Shown piece by piece: positions 25,084 through 34,069 of a DNA stretch of 64,000 nucleotides. The DNA is taken from assembly GCA_003222115.1 (NCBI GenBank), contig QHUL01000068.1, forward strand, positions 1 through 64,000. The letters are read 5' to 3'. This DNA comes from Gemmatimonadota bacterium. GTDB taxonomy: Bacteria; Gemmatimonadota; Gemmatimonadetes; Gemmatimonadales; GWC2-71-9. The number at the start of each line of letters is the position of its first letter. Position 1 is the stretch's first letter. The notes beneath the pieces are model-generated. The model had not been told where the DNA came from, ran no database searches, and was given only the letters and a program-made list of their open reading frames with translations. The position numbers and the translations under genes were made by a program.

Positions 25084-25830
25084 ATGACGCCGTCTCCTTC
25101 TTCCGAGGTGGTCCGGGCCGCGCGGGGGAGTGCGGCGGACGGCGCGATGAAGCGGGCCTACGTCCGCCGGATGTTCGCCGCGGTCGCCCCGCGCTACGAC
25201 CTCCTCAATCATCTGCTCAGCCTCAACCTCGACCGCCGGTGGCGCCGTGCTGCCGTGGCGCGACTCGGCTGGGAGGCGAGACCGGACGGCGTCTATCTCG
25301 ACCTCTGTGCCGGCACGATGGATCTGGCCGCCGCGCTCGGGCGCGAGCCTCGGTTCCGCGGCCGCGTGATCGGTGCCGACTTCGTGGTGCCGATGCTCGA
25401 GCTGGGTCGTGGCAAGTCGGCCCGCGCCGCGCCCGTGGCGGCGGACGCGCTCCTGCTCCCCTTTCCCGACCGCGCGTTCGACGGCGCGCTCGTGGGCTTC
25501 GGGGTGCGCAACCTGACGGACCTCGACGCCGGGCTGCGGGAAACGGCGCGCGTCCTCAGGCCGGGCGCGCGCTTCGTGGTGCTCGAGTTCGCGACGCCGC
25601 GCTTCGCGCCGCTGCGCGCGGCCTATCTGTTCTACTTCCGCCGGGTGCTCCCGGCGATCGGGCGCGCGGTGTCCAAACATAGGGATGCCTATACCTACCT
25701 GCCAGAGTCGGTGAAGACCTTTCCGGACCCCGAGGCGCTCGCGGCCCGCATGCGAGCGGCCGGGTTCGCGGACGTGCGCTACGAGCTGCTGGCCGGCGGG
25801 ATCTGCGCCGTTCACCATGGCACTCGATAA
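25084..25830 (+). CDS. ubiE: demethylmenaquinone/ubiquinone C-methyltransferase UbiE/MenG
   Basis: A 248-residue SAM-dependent methyltransferase. UbiE signatures are visible: AVAPRYDLLNHLLSLNLDRRWRR, the SAM motif YLDLCAGTMDLAAALG, FVGFGVRNLTDLDAGLRE-like ALVGFGVRNLTDLDAGL, and SKHRDAYTYLPESVKTFPDPEALAARMRAAGFADVRYELLAGGICAVHHG. It catalyses the last C-methylation of quinone synthesis. The ATG at 25084 follows a TATCTT box by eight bases. It overlaps ubiD by 14 bases, and the following ubiD-ubiA-ubiX genes support a quinone operon, most likely menaquinone. Confidence 0.94.
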   Translation: MTPSPSSEVVRAARGSAADGAMKRAYVRRMFAAVAPRYDLLNHLLSLNLDRRWRRAAVARLGWEARPDGVYLDLCAGTMDLAAALGREPRFRGRVIGADFVVPMLELGRGKSARAAPVAADALLLPFPDRAFDGALVGFGVRNLTDLDAGLRETARVLRPGARFVVLEFATPRFAPLRAAYLFYFRRVLPAIGRAVSKHRDAYTYLPESVKTFPDPEALAARMRAAGFADVRYELLAGGICAVHHGTR

Positions 25831-27295
25831 CCTGCGCGCCTTCGTCGGCGCGATCGACGCCGCGGGCGACCTGCGGCGGGTCACGCGCCCCGTATCCGTG
25901 GACAAGGAGATCACCGAGATCGCGGACCGCTGCATGAAGTCGGCAGGCGGCGGGCCCGCGCTCCTGTTCGAGCGCCCGACGCTACTCCAGGGCGGGCCGT
26001 CGCGCTACCCGGTCGCAGTCAACCTGTTCGGCTCCGAGAAGCGCATGGCGCTCGCCCTGGGCGTCTCGTGCCTCGACGAGATCGGCGGGCGGATCGCGAC
26101 GCTCCTCAACATCAAGGTCCCCGACACCCTGCTGGGCAAGCTGGCCATGCTTCCCCAGCTCGCCGAGGTCGCGAAGTTCCCACCCAAAGCGGTCGGCGGA
26201 CGCGCGCCGGCCCAGGAGGTCGTCGTGCGGGACCGGGACGTCGATCTGTCGCAATTCCCGATCCCGGTGTGCTGGCCCGAGGACGGCGGCCCCTATCTCA
26301 CGATGCCGGGTGTCATCACACGCGACCCGAAGACGGGCGTGCGCAACGTGGGGATGTACCGCATCCAGGTCATCGGCGCGAACGAGCTGGCGATGCACTG
26401 GCAGCGGCACAAGGTGGGGGCGGCGCATTGGCGCGAGATGGCGGCGCGGGGGGAGAGGATGCCCGTGGCGATCGCCCTGGGCGGCGATCCGGCGTCGATG
26501 TACGCCGCCTCCGCGCCGCTCCCGCCCTCGATCGACGAGTTCCTGTTCGCCGGGTTCTTGCGCAAGGAGCCGGTCCGGCTCGCCAAGGCGATTACGAGCG
26601 ACCTCGAGGTCCCGGCCGAGGCGGAGCTCGTGCTCGAGGGCTACGTGGATCCGCGGGAGGAGCTCGTACGCGAGGGGCCGTTCGGCGACCACACGGGCTT
26701 CTACTCGCTCGCGGATTACTATCCCAAGGTGCACGTCACCGCGGTGACGATGCGCCCGGAGCCGATCTGGCCCCACACCATCGTGGGCCGGCCGCCGATG
26801 GAGGACTACTGGCTCGGCCACGCCACGGAGCGGATCTTCCTGCCGCTCCTGAAGCTCACCTTGCCCGAGATCGTAGACCTGCACATGCCCGCCGAAGGGA
26901 TCTTCCACAACCTCGTGTTCGTGAGCATCGACAAGCAGTACCCGGGCCAGGCGTACAAGGTGATGAACGGGCTGTGGGGGCAAGGGTTGATGGCGCTCGC
27001 CAAGGTGATCGTCGTCCTCGACAAGGACGTGAACGTGCGCGACCCCAAGGAGGCGTGGTGGGTGGCGCTGAACCACATCGATCCCGAGCGCGACGTGCGG
27101 TTCACCATGGGACCGATCGACGTGCTCGACCACTCGAGCCGCGGCTTCACCTTCGGCTCGAAGATGGGAATCGACGCGACGCGGAAATGGAAGGAGGAGG
27201 GGTTCACGCGCGAGTGGCCGGGGAAGATCGTGATGGATGAGGAGACGAAGCGGCGGGTGGATGCGATGTGGAGTGAGCTTGGCATCGAGCTCTGA
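25817..27295 (+). CDS. ubiD: UbiD-family prenylated-FMN decarboxylase
   Basis: A 492-residue decarboxylase of normal UbiD length that uses the prenylated FMN made by UbiX. Matching parts: LRAFVGAIDAAGDLRRVTRPV, GVRNVGMYRIQVIGANELAMHWQRHK (prFMN and metal region), EGPFGDHTGFYSLADYYPKVHVTAVTMR with the catalytic Glu/Asp loop, and FVSIDKQYPGQAYKVMNGLWG. With ubiA, ubiX and ubiE it fits decarboxylation of an aromatic quinone precursor; in futalosine-pathway bacteria this is the MqnL role. Overlaps ubiE by 14 bases. Confidence 0.94.
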   Translation: MALDNLRAFVGAIDAAGDLRRVTRPVSVDKEITEIADRCMKSAGGGPALLFERPTLLQGGPSRYPVAVNLFGSEKRMALALGVSCLDEIGGRIATLLNIKVPDTLLGKLAMLPQLAEVAKFPPKAVGGRAPAQEVVVRDRDVDLSQFPIPVCWPEDGGPYLTMPGVITRDPKTGVRNVGMYRIQVIGANELAMHWQRHKVGAAHWREMAARGERMPVAIALGGDPASMYAASAPLPPSIDEFLFAGFLRKEPVRLAKAITSDLEVPAEAELVLEGYVDPREELVREGPFGDHTGFYSLADYYPKVHVTAVTMRPEPIWPHTIVGRPPMEDYWLGHATERIFLPLLKLTLPEIVDLHMPAEGIFHNLVFVSIDKQYPGQAYKVMNGLWGQGLMALAKVIVVLDKDVNVRDPKEAWWVALNHIDPERDVRFTMGPIDVLDHSSRGFTFGSKMGIDATRKWKEEGFTREWPGKIVMDEETKRRVDAMWSELGIEL

Positions 27296-28187
27296 GGTGC
27301 GTCGCGAGGGCCAGACGTTCGCCGGCGAGTCGTTGCTCGTCCGCTACGCGAACTTCGTCAAGCTCCCGCACACCATCTTCGCCCTGCCGTTCGCGCTGCT
27401 CGGCGTGGTCGTGGCCTCCTACGGCGCTGCCGTCACCGGGCGCACGCTCGGGCTCGTGGTGCTCGCCTTCACCTGCGCCCGCTTCGTGGCGCTCGGCTTC
27501 AATCGCATCGCGGACCGCGCGCTCGACGCGCGGAACCCGCGCACGCGCGCGCGCGAGCTGCCGTCGGGCCGGCTGACCCTGGCGCAAGCGTGGGTCGCTG
27601 TGGTGCTCGCCGCGGCGCTGTTTCTGTGGGCGGCGTGGGCGCTGAATCCCGTGTGCTTCGCCCTCGCGCCCGTCGCCCTCGTTTTCATCTCCGGCTACAG
27701 CTACGCCAAGCGCTTCACCCACTGGTCGCACCTCTGGCTCGGCCTCGCCGACGGCATCGCGACGCCGGCGGGATACCTCGCCGTCACGGGGCGGTGGAGC
27801 GAGCCGTGGTGGCTGCTGCCGCTCGGGGCGCTCGTGGTCACCTTCTGGGTCGGCGGGTTCGACGTGTTCTACGCGCTGCAGGACGAGGATTTCGACCGCG
27901 CGGAGCGGCTCAAATCTCTGGTCGTGCGGCTGGGGCAGGGTCCCGCGATGCTCGCCGCCAAGCTGCTCCACGGGCTCGCGCTCGTCGCGCTCGTCCTGTT
28001 CGGGCTGGGCGCGGGATTGGGCATCGCCTATTACGCGGGGGTGGCGATCGGCGCGGTGCTGATCGCCTACGAGCACCGGCTCGTCAAGCCGGGAGACTTG
28101 TCGCGCCTCAATGCGGCGTTTTTTACCGCGAACGGGATCGTGAGCGTGGTGGTGCTTCTGGGCGCCCTCGTGGATCGGATGCTGTGA
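27273..28187 (+). CDS. UbiA-family aromatic prenyltransferase (MqnP-like)
   Basis: About 304 residues with eight or nine membrane helices. The first prenyl-diphosphate/Mg site reads LGFNRIADRALDARNPRTRARELPSG (N-x3-D-x3-D); the second Asp-rich region is GFDVFYALQDEDFDRAERLKSLVVRLG. FVKLPHTIFALPFALLGVV is the typical N-terminal segment. It attaches a polyprenyl chain to an aromatic carboxylate at the inner membrane. The GTG at 27273 (overlapping ubiD) was chosen; GTG 27297, just after the ubiD stop, is equally possible. Neighbours ubiD and ubiX point to the futalosine menaquinone route. Confidence 0.9.
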   Translation: MSLASSSEVRREGQTFAGESLLVRYANFVKLPHTIFALPFALLGVVVASYGAAVTGRTLGLVVLAFTCARFVALGFNRIADRALDARNPRTRARELPSGRLTLAQAWVAVVLAAALFLWAAWALNPVCFALAPVALVFISGYSYAKRFTHWSHLWLGLADGIATPAGYLAVTGRWSEPWWLLPLGALVVTFWVGGFDVFYALQDEDFDRAERLKSLVVRLGQGPAMLAAKLLHGLALVALVLFGLGAGLGIAYYAGVAIGAVLIAYEHRLVKPGDLSRLNAAFFTANGIVSVVVLLGALVDRML

Positions 28188-28190
28188 AGA

Positions 28191-28281
28191 AAAGGCGTGG
28201 GGAGTGGGGAGTGGTTCGTGACGGTGTGAACCGTCGCTCCGCTGGGGTCCGCAAGGTACCACTCCCCACTCCCCACTCCCC
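28191..28281. repeat. GGGGAGT heptamer inverted repeat element upstream of ubiX
   Basis: The left arm AAAGGCGT plus two GGGGAGT heptamers and GGT ends at 28215. The right arm, ACC plus three ACTCCCC heptamers, runs 28258-28281. The 17-base arms (28199-28215 and 28258-28274) are perfectly complementary. Between them is a second hairpin GACGGT-GTGA-ACCGTC (28220-28235). A shortened version lies inside engB (63041-63078). Confidence 0.85.
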
Positions 28282-28341
28282 GGCGCCACCGGGCCCTTCC
28301 CGGCACCCGAAACGAAGCCCCACACCCAATAGGCGCGGGCG

Positions 28342-28929
28342 GTGACGAAGCTTCCCGTCATTCTCGCGATCACCGGCGCCTCCGGGGCCGTCTACGGTAT
28401 GCGCCTGCTCGAGGTGCTCGCCGGCCATCACGTGCCCACGTGGCTCATGATCTCGAGCCACGGATGGCGGCTCCTCACGGAGGAGTGCGGCATCAAAGAC
28501 GACCGCGAGCTGAAGCAGGCGACGGGCGGCGACTGGGCCGGCGTGCGCGTGTTCGACGACAAGGACCGCGGGGCGGCGCCCGCCTCGGGCTCCGCGCAGA
28601 GCACCGGAATGGTGATCTGCCCCTGCTCGATGGGCACGGTGGCGGCGATCGCGCACGGCACGAGCCGCTCGCTGATCGAGCGCGCCGCCGACGTCGTGCT
28701 CAAGGAGCGACGCACGCTGATTCTCGTCCCCCGGGAGACGCCGCTGTCGCTCGTGCATCTCCGCAACCTCACGCTCGCCACGGAGTCCGGCGCGATCGTC
28801 CTCCCCGCGGCGCCCGGGTTCTATCACAAGCCCAAGCAGGTCACGGACCTCGTGGACTTCGTGGTGCAACGGATCCTCGACCACCTCGGCCTGGAAATCG
28901 AGCTGGTCAAGCGGTGGGCAGGCAAGTAG
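28342..28929 (+). CDS. ubiX: flavin prenyltransferase UbiX
   Basis: A 195-residue flavoprotein that makes prenylated FMN from FMN and dimethylallyl phosphate. It shows the family N-terminus KLPVILAITGASGAVYGMRLLEVL, MVICPCSMGTVAAIAHGTSRSLIERAADVVLKERRTLILVPRETPLSLVHLRNLTLATESGAIVLPAAPGFYHKPK, and a C-terminal LVDFVVQRILDHLGLE. The start is a GTG at 28342. Its product is the cofactor for UbiD two genes upstream. The 154-base gap before it is filled by a GGGGAGT hairpin element. Confidence 0.96.
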   Translation: MTKLPVILAITGASGAVYGMRLLEVLAGHHVPTWLMISSHGWRLLTEECGIKDDRELKQATGGDWAGVRVFDDKDRGAAPASGSAQSTGMVICPCSMGTVAAIAHGTSRSLIERAADVVLKERRTLILVPRETPLSLVHLRNLTLATESGAIVLPAAPGFYHKPKQVTDLVDFVVQRILDHLGLEIELVKRWAGK

Positions 28930-28940
28930 TTCCGAGTGCG

Positions 28941-29414
28941 ATGAGGCTCGGCGTCATCTCCGATACGCACGGACTGCTGCGGCCGCAAGTGTTCGACGTG
29001 TTCAAGGAAGTCGATCACATCCTGCACGGCGGGGACGTGGGGAAGCCAGAGATCCTGACCGACCTGGAGACGCTCGCGCCGGTGACGGCGGTGTACGGCA
29101 ACGTGGACGACCGCGAGCTGCGCTCCCGCCTGCCGCAGGTCGCCGAGGTCGAGCTCGACGGCTTCGCGATCGTGGTGACGCACGGGGACCAGTTCGGGCA
29201 CCCGACGCCACACAAGCTGCACGCCGCGTTTCCCCGCGCCGAGATCATCGTGTACGGGCACACGCACATGCCGCTGCTCCAGCTGGTGGATAAGACCGTG
29301 ACCGTCCTGAACCCCGGTGCCGCGGGGCCGGCGCGATTCCGGCTCGCGGCCACCGTCGGCATCATGGAGCTCGAGGCGGGGATTCCGCCACGGGCGCGGC
29401 TGGTGAAGCTATAG
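28941..29414 (+). CDS. YfcE/MJ0936-type metallophosphoesterase
   Basis: A 157-residue calcineurin-like phosphodiesterase. Metal ligands follow the family order: VISDTHGLLRP (D, H), ILHGGDVG (D), VYGNVDD (N), VVTHGDQFG (H) and VYGHTHMP (H, H). Length matches single-domain YfcE proteins, which hydrolyse small phosphodiesters in vitro with unclear natural substrates. The ATG at 28941 follows ubiX by 11 bases, so it probably shares its transcript. Confidence 0.93.
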   Translation: MRLGVISDTHGLLRPQVFDVFKEVDHILHGGDVGKPEILTDLETLAPVTAVYGNVDDRELRSRLPQVAEVELDGFAIVVTHGDQFGHPTPHKLHAAFPRAEIIVYGHTHMPLLQLVDKTVTVLNPGAAGPARFRLAATVGIMELEAGIPPRARLVKL

Positions 29415-29438
29415 CAGGGGCGGGAGGCGCCCCGCGCA

Positions 29439-32288
29439 TCAGGGCCGTGGCTGTCCACCCAGCCGCACGATCGCCGCGCGCGCCTCGGCCACGACCGGCT
29501 GGACCGCCGGATCGCCCTGCAGCCATGCCTGACGAACGAACTGGTAGTAGTGGACGGCTGTGGGGCGATCGCCAAGCCGCTCGGCGAGACGGGCGCGCTC
29601 GAGCATGAACGGTACGCGGCGATCGTGGGACCGGTCGAACACCTCTGCCGCCTCGGTGCCGCGCCCCACAGCCGCGAGCAGGCGAAACCGCACTTCGCGG
29701 AGGCGCTCAGCGCCCGGACACAACGAATCGGGAAATGCCAGGAAGCGACTCAACGCCGCGGTCGTGTCCCCTCGCGCTAGGGCCAGAGCGGCGCGGGCAA
29801 ACTCAGGCACGGGACGCGCATAGAGGGGAACAAGGCGGTTGACTGTCCGAGCAGCCGAGTCTTCACGACGCACCAGACGCTGCAAGGTTGCCGTGTCCCT
29901 CCGTGAAGCCCACCACAGCGCTGCGTCTAACGTCCGATAGCAGTGCCCCGTTGCGAACCAAGGGAAATACAAGAGGTCCTGCCCGCCGGGGTGCTGGACC
30001 CACTGAGCGAGTACCGTCGCGACCGTCTCTGGAGGTATTGCGCCGATTCGCGCGAGTTCCATGAAGGACGGCATCTCGAAGCTGTTTGCTACGACACCGC
30101 TGGCCTGTCGCAAGTGGCCACGGTGGATGAGCACGTTGGCGAGTAACGCCTGATACAGGCGGCGCTCAAAAGCGGCGTCCGCGCCGGCGCCCAGAGGATG
30201 CGCTTGAGCAGCGGCAATGATCCGGTGCGCGACTTGGATCTGACGCTCTTCGGCATCCGGCCAGGACCGTACGGCGAAAGCCAGGTGATACAGCACCGAT
30301 GGAGAGGCCGTCTCGAGCTCCCGCTCGAAATCTCCCGGTCGCATGAGCTGGGGGTCGAGCAGCTCACTGAGGAGGCGCATTCCGGCTCCCTCCGGAATCA
30401 CGGACGAGATGGTCAGATAGCCCCGTACGTAACGCAGTGCCGCGCCCGGATCGTTGTCATTCAAGGCGATCTCGACTGGGTGGATGTATGCGGGGGCGAA
30501 GGTCGAATCGAGGCCGATCGTGCGATCGAACGCCGCGCGCGCGTCACTCCACGTGTACCCCCCAACGTCCCCCGCGTGAAATTGCACTTCTCCGAGCTGA
30601 TACCAGACTTCGGGGTCCTGGGGATAGCGCCGCGCCGCCTCTTCCAGTATTGCCACTTTGCGTCGGACTAGCCGGCGAGGTGCAGCCCGCCCTGGAACAT
30701 CCACCGAGTCGCCGGCGACCAGCATGCTGTCGCGTGGACCCAAGCCGTGGTTGAAGAGCCCGGCTCGGGCAAAGTAAGGCTCGCCCAGCTGGAGGTTCCA
30801 GCCTCGAGCAAGACCCGCGCGGCGCAGCGCCAGTGCAAAGGTCGTGTCGAGCGCAATCGCCCGATCGTAACTGGCGATCGCCGAGTCAAGCGCAAGGCGG
30901 CGGAAGAAGCGTTCCCCTTGCAGGAACAGTTTGAGCGCGGGCAGCGACCTCGTTCCCACCGAGAACAGCCGGATGTGGATCCCGGGGGTCGCGGGCGCGA
31001 GCGTGCGAATCACATCCACGCTCAGTGAATCCGCCAGACGGTCGATGCGATCCACCTGATCCGTGCGATCAATCTCGGAGAGGGTCCGGTCGTTGCGTGT
31101 TTCCAACACCGCTGCCCTCAGTCTCACAGAGTCCGCCCCCACACCTGATAGTTGACCGTAGAGTACGACTCCAGCGCCGGTCTGACGCCCCAGAGCTTCG
31201 GCCGACGCGCGATCGGCGCGGCCCTGCCAGCGGCGGATCACCACGGTCGGCGACACCGTGCGGAACGGGCCTGCGCCGTCGAGGTTACGCGACAGCACGT
31301 CCACCAGGCCTTCGTGCCATAGCTCGAGCTTCGGGTCGAGGACCCCAAACGGGGCCACGGCCACGAGTTCGGGGTCGAGCGCCGCCGATTTCCGGGAGTT
31401 GGCGACGACGATCACGCCGCCCACGAGCACTATGACCGCCGTGCCGAGCGCGAGTCGCCATCCCAAGGGCGGGCTGCGGAGAGCGGCTCGCGCAGCTGTG
31501 ACAGTCGGGATGCCGGTGGCTGAGTCGTCGGTCGGCGATGCAGCGACGGACTCGGGGGTCCGCTGGCCGGTCTCGCCGGTTTGGTGCCGCAGTCGCTGCA
31601 TCAGCGCGGTGACCTGGGCGGACGGTTCCGCGCCGAGTTCCTGCCGCACGAACGCGTCAAAGCGCCGCCCGTGGTCCAAGGCCTCGACCCGTTCGCCAGC
31701 GGCGGCCAACGCTTGCATCAGTCCGAGCGCGGCGTGGGCACTGAAGGGGTCGAGCTCGGTGAGACGACGCCACCATTTCACCGACGCTCGAACGTCGCCT
31801 GTCGCTGTGGCCCGCGCTGCGAGCGACTCGAGCGCTTCGGCCGCCCGTGTCGCCAGGCGCGCGCGCTCCTCCTCCACCCAGTGTTCGAATTCTCCGGCTT
31901 CGCTCAGATAGAAACCATCAAGGAAGGGCCCAGAATAGACAGCGACGGCCCGCGCGGGATCTCCGCGATCGAGCGCCTCCTCGAAGTTCTGGACGTCACT
32001 GCTGATGATCTCGGGGTTCAGTCGCAGCTCGGTCGCACCGAGGATCAGCTCGGGCGCGTGGAGATCGCGACGGAGGGCGTAGCACGCCTGGTTGAGGAGG
32101 TTGCGGCCGTGCTCCACGTCAGCGTCCGGCCACAGATATGCGATGAGCTTATCGCGGCTCATCCCGCGGCGACCCGCAGCAGCGAGGAGGGCGAGGAGGG
32201 CGAGTGTCTTGCGCCGCTGCGCCGCGCCGCTGGCCGAGCCGCCCTCCGCTTCCACCGACAACCCACCGCACGTCTTGAGGTGCAGCAT
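29439..32288 (-). CDS. SARP/BTAD transcriptional regulator with TM segment and TPR region
   Basis: A 949-residue multidomain protein. Residues 1-95 are an OmpR-like winged helix (RRKTLALLALLAAAGRRGMSRDKLIAYLWPDADVEHGRNLLNQACYALRRDL). About 100-240 is a bacterial transcriptional activation domain. A single membrane helix follows near 275-297 (LALGTAVIVLVGGVIVVA), then a TolB/FlgO-like domain (VAPFGVLDPKLELWHEGLVDVLSRNLDGAGPF) and TPR-like helices to the end. The design implies a membrane-bound regulator whose periplasmic part senses a signal. It is divergent from two lipoprotein genes that are plausible targets. Confidence 0.88.
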   Translation of the reverse strand: MLHLKTCGGLSVEAEGGSASGAAQRRKTLALLALLAAAGRRGMSRDKLIAYLWPDADVEHGRNLLNQACYALRRDLHAPELILGATELRLNPEIISSDVQNFEEALDRGDPARAVAVYSGPFLDGFYLSEAGEFEHWVEEERARLATRAAEALESLAARATATGDVRASVKWWRRLTELDPFSAHAALGLMQALAAAGERVEALDHGRRFDAFVRQELGAEPSAQVTALMQRLRHQTGETGQRTPESVAASPTDDSATGIPTVTAARAALRSPPLGWRLALGTAVIVLVGGVIVVANSRKSAALDPELVAVAPFGVLDPKLELWHEGLVDVLSRNLDGAGPFRTVSPTVVIRRWQGRADRASAEALGRQTGAGVVLYGQLSGVGADSVRLRAAVLETRNDRTLSEIDRTDQVDRIDRLADSLSVDVIRTLAPATPGIHIRLFSVGTRSLPALKLFLQGERFFRRLALDSAIASYDRAIALDTTFALALRRAGLARGWNLQLGEPYFARAGLFNHGLGPRDSMLVAGDSVDVPGRAAPRRLVRRKVAILEEAARRYPQDPEVWYQLGEVQFHAGDVGGYTWSDARAAFDRTIGLDSTFAPAYIHPVEIALNDNDPGAALRYVRGYLTISSVIPEGAGMRLLSELLDPQLMRPGDFERELETASPSVLYHLAFAVRSWPDAEERQIQVAHRIIAAAQAHPLGAGADAAFERRLYQALLANVLIHRGHLRQASGVVANSFEMPSFMELARIGAIPPETVATVLAQWVQHPGGQDLLYFPWFATGHCYRTLDAALWWASRRDTATLQRLVRREDSAARTVNRLVPLYARPVPEFARAALALARGDTTAALSRFLAFPDSLCPGAERLREVRFRLLAAVGRGTEAAEVFDRSHDRRVPFMLERARLAERLGDRPTAVHYYQFVRQAWLQGDPAVQPVVAEARAAIVRLGGQPRP

Positions 32289-32293
32289 GTTGG

Positions 32294-32332
32294 GCCGTTT
32301 GAGCCGTTTTTGATCGGCTGCTCACCGGCTGC
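32294..32332. promoter_or_regulatory. direct-repeat heptamers upstream of the SARP gene (putative operator)
   Basis: GCCGTTT occurs at 32294-32300 and 32303-32309. CGGCTGC occurs at 32315-32321 and 32326-32332, exactly 11 bases apart. SARP proteins are known to bind heptamer direct repeats with an 11-base period, so this may be an autoregulatory or divergent operator. By inspection only. Confidence 0.35.
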
Positions 32333-32430
32333 ACCTAAGTTAGCCCGGTGCACCAGTCCCGCTACTCACGGTGCGGCAATGGCGGAATCGGGGCGCCAGC
32401 CCCGGGTTCAGTCCTTGGGGAGATAGGAGT

Positions 32431-33960
32431 ATGCTCGCTCTGCGCCAGTATTCCCTTGTCGGTTCGGTAGCGTTGCTATCCCTGGCTGCCTGCGACAGGA
32501 GCCAGCCGGTCGGGCCTTTCTTGGAGGCGGCGGCCACCGGTACGGCAGGGCCCACGGTAAAGCCTCCGTCGATCGCCAACGCCGTCGTGGCGTCCGAGAG
32601 CCGCATCGATCTTTCGTGGCTGGACAACTCCGCCAACGAGACGGGGTTCGAGGTCTGGCGCTCAGCGACCGGGCCGGATGGCACGTTTGCCCAGGTTGCC
32701 GGGACGGGCGCCAACGTCACGAGCTACGGCGACGGGGGACTGAAACCCCTGACGCAGTACTGCTACCGCGTCCGGGCGGTCAGGACGTACGACGGCAAGA
32801 CGAGCTATTCCGCCTTCTCCAACACGACCTGCGCGACGACGCCGGCGCCGCCGGCACCGAACGCGCCCTCGGCGACGAATGCCGTACCCAGCAACAGCAA
32901 CACCGTCGTCGTCACGTGGACCGACAACTCGGCTAATGAGGACGGGTTCCGCGTCGAGCGGTCGCCGGACGGCGGAACCAGCTGGGCCCCGGTCTCGACG
33001 ACGTCCGCCAACGTGACGTCGTTAACGGATGGTGGGCGCTCGAGCGAGCAGCAGGTCTGCTACCATGTGATCGCGTTCAATGCTGGCGGCGACTCTCCGC
33101 CGTCGAACACCGCCTGCACGACGCCGCCCGCGGCTCCCACCGGCCTGACGGCAATCGGCGTGGACGGGCCGGCCATCGCTCTCGCGTGGACGGACAAGTC
33201 CGCGGTCGAGGACGGCTACGAGGTGCAGCGTTCCACGGATGGCGCGACCTTCAGCCATCTGGCGAACCTGCCTGCGAATAGCACGAGCTACCGCGACGCC
33301 GCGGTGGCTAGCAACACGACCTATTGGTACCGCGTGCGAGCCAAGAAGGATGGCGGGTCCTCGGACGTCTCGAACAGCGCGAGCGCGGCGACCGCCTCCG
33401 CACCACCGGCTACGCCCTCCGGGACAGACGCGTACCCGGACGGCAGCACCGCCGTCACGATCGTGTGGACTGACCAGTCGATGAACGAAGACGGGTTTAG
33501 GGTCGAGCGGTCCACGGACGGCGGGACGAGCTGGAACGCGGCCGGCACGACGGGCATGTCGGCGTCCTGGTTTACAGACGTGGGGCGCGCGAGCGAACAG
33601 CGGGTGTGCTATCGCGTCGTGGCCTTCAACACCCGGGGCGACTCCCCGCCGTCGAACATGGACTGCGCCACGCCGGCCGCGGCGCCGAGCGACCTGACGG
33701 CCACCTCGATCGACGCGCAGACGACTGACCTCGTGTGGACGGACAACTCCGCCGTCGAGGACAGCTACGAGGTCTGGGCCATGGACGCGTTTGAGCCCGC
33801 GTACCAAATCGCCACCCTCCCCGCCAACTCGACCAGCCTCCACGGGACTGTCGTCTGCGACGGCTCGTGGTGTTGGGGCTTCGCCGTCGTGGCCAGAAAG
33901 GACGGTGGGTATTCTGACTGGGTACAGGTGTTTACGCAGCCCATCGGAGGCGTGAACTGA
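32431..33960 (+). CDS. lipoprotein with tandem fibronectin type III domains
   Basis: A 509-residue protein. The ATG at 32431 follows GGAGATAGGAGT and starts a lipoprotein signal MLALRQYSLVGSVALLSLAAC, with the lipobox Cys at residue 21. About five FN3-like modules follow, each with a motif like VTWTDNSANEDGFRVERSPDGGTSW, a TS-[LY]-x-D-x strand and CYRV.AFN. Modules 2 and 4 are very similar to each other, as are 3 and 5, suggesting duplication of a two-module unit. It is probably a cell-surface adhesion or polysaccharide-binding lipoprotein; no catalytic domain is present. Confidence 0.85.
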   Translation: MLALRQYSLVGSVALLSLAACDRSQPVGPFLEAAATGTAGPTVKPPSIANAVVASESRIDLSWLDNSANETGFEVWRSATGPDGTFAQVAGTGANVTSYGDGGLKPLTQYCYRVRAVRTYDGKTSYSAFSNTTCATTPAPPAPNAPSATNAVPSNSNTVVVTWTDNSANEDGFRVERSPDGGTSWAPVSTTSANVTSLTDGGRSSEQQVCYHVIAFNAGGDSPPSNTACTTPPAAPTGLTAIGVDGPAIALAWTDKSAVEDGYEVQRSTDGATFSHLANLPANSTSYRDAAVASNTTYWYRVRAKKDGGSSDVSNSASAATASAPPATPSGTDAYPDGSTAVTIVWTDQSMNEDGFRVERSTDGGTSWNAAGTTGMSASWFTDVGRASEQRVCYRVVAFNTRGDSPPSNMDCATPAAAPSDLTATSIDAQTTDLVWTDNSAVEDSYEVWAMDAFEPAYQIATLPANSTSLHGTVVCDGSWCWGFAVVARKDGGYSDWVQVFTQPIGGVN

Positions 33961-34069
33961 GGTGATGCGGAACAGGTAGCGCATTGACAACGCAGACTAC
34001 CGGCTCTTCTGTCGGTACGGCTGCCGCGTCGAGCGACGCCGAGCGCCGATGATTCGCAGGAGGTGCATC

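Noticed and set aside
28199-28281. CRISPR-like array of short repeats
   Set aside because: Units are 7 bp, directly tandem and inverted, with no unique spacers of 25-40 bp and no cas genes in the window.
32389-32404. Hairpin CGGGGC-GCCA-GCCCCG in the leader of the FN3 lipoprotein
   Set aside because: Only six base pairs in very GC-rich sequence, not near a T-run or start codon; too easily due to chance.
33984-34012. Full sigma-70 promoter before the beta-helix lipoprotein
   Set aside because: TTGACA is perfect but the best -10 at the right distance (TTCTGT) is poor, so only the -35 is noted.
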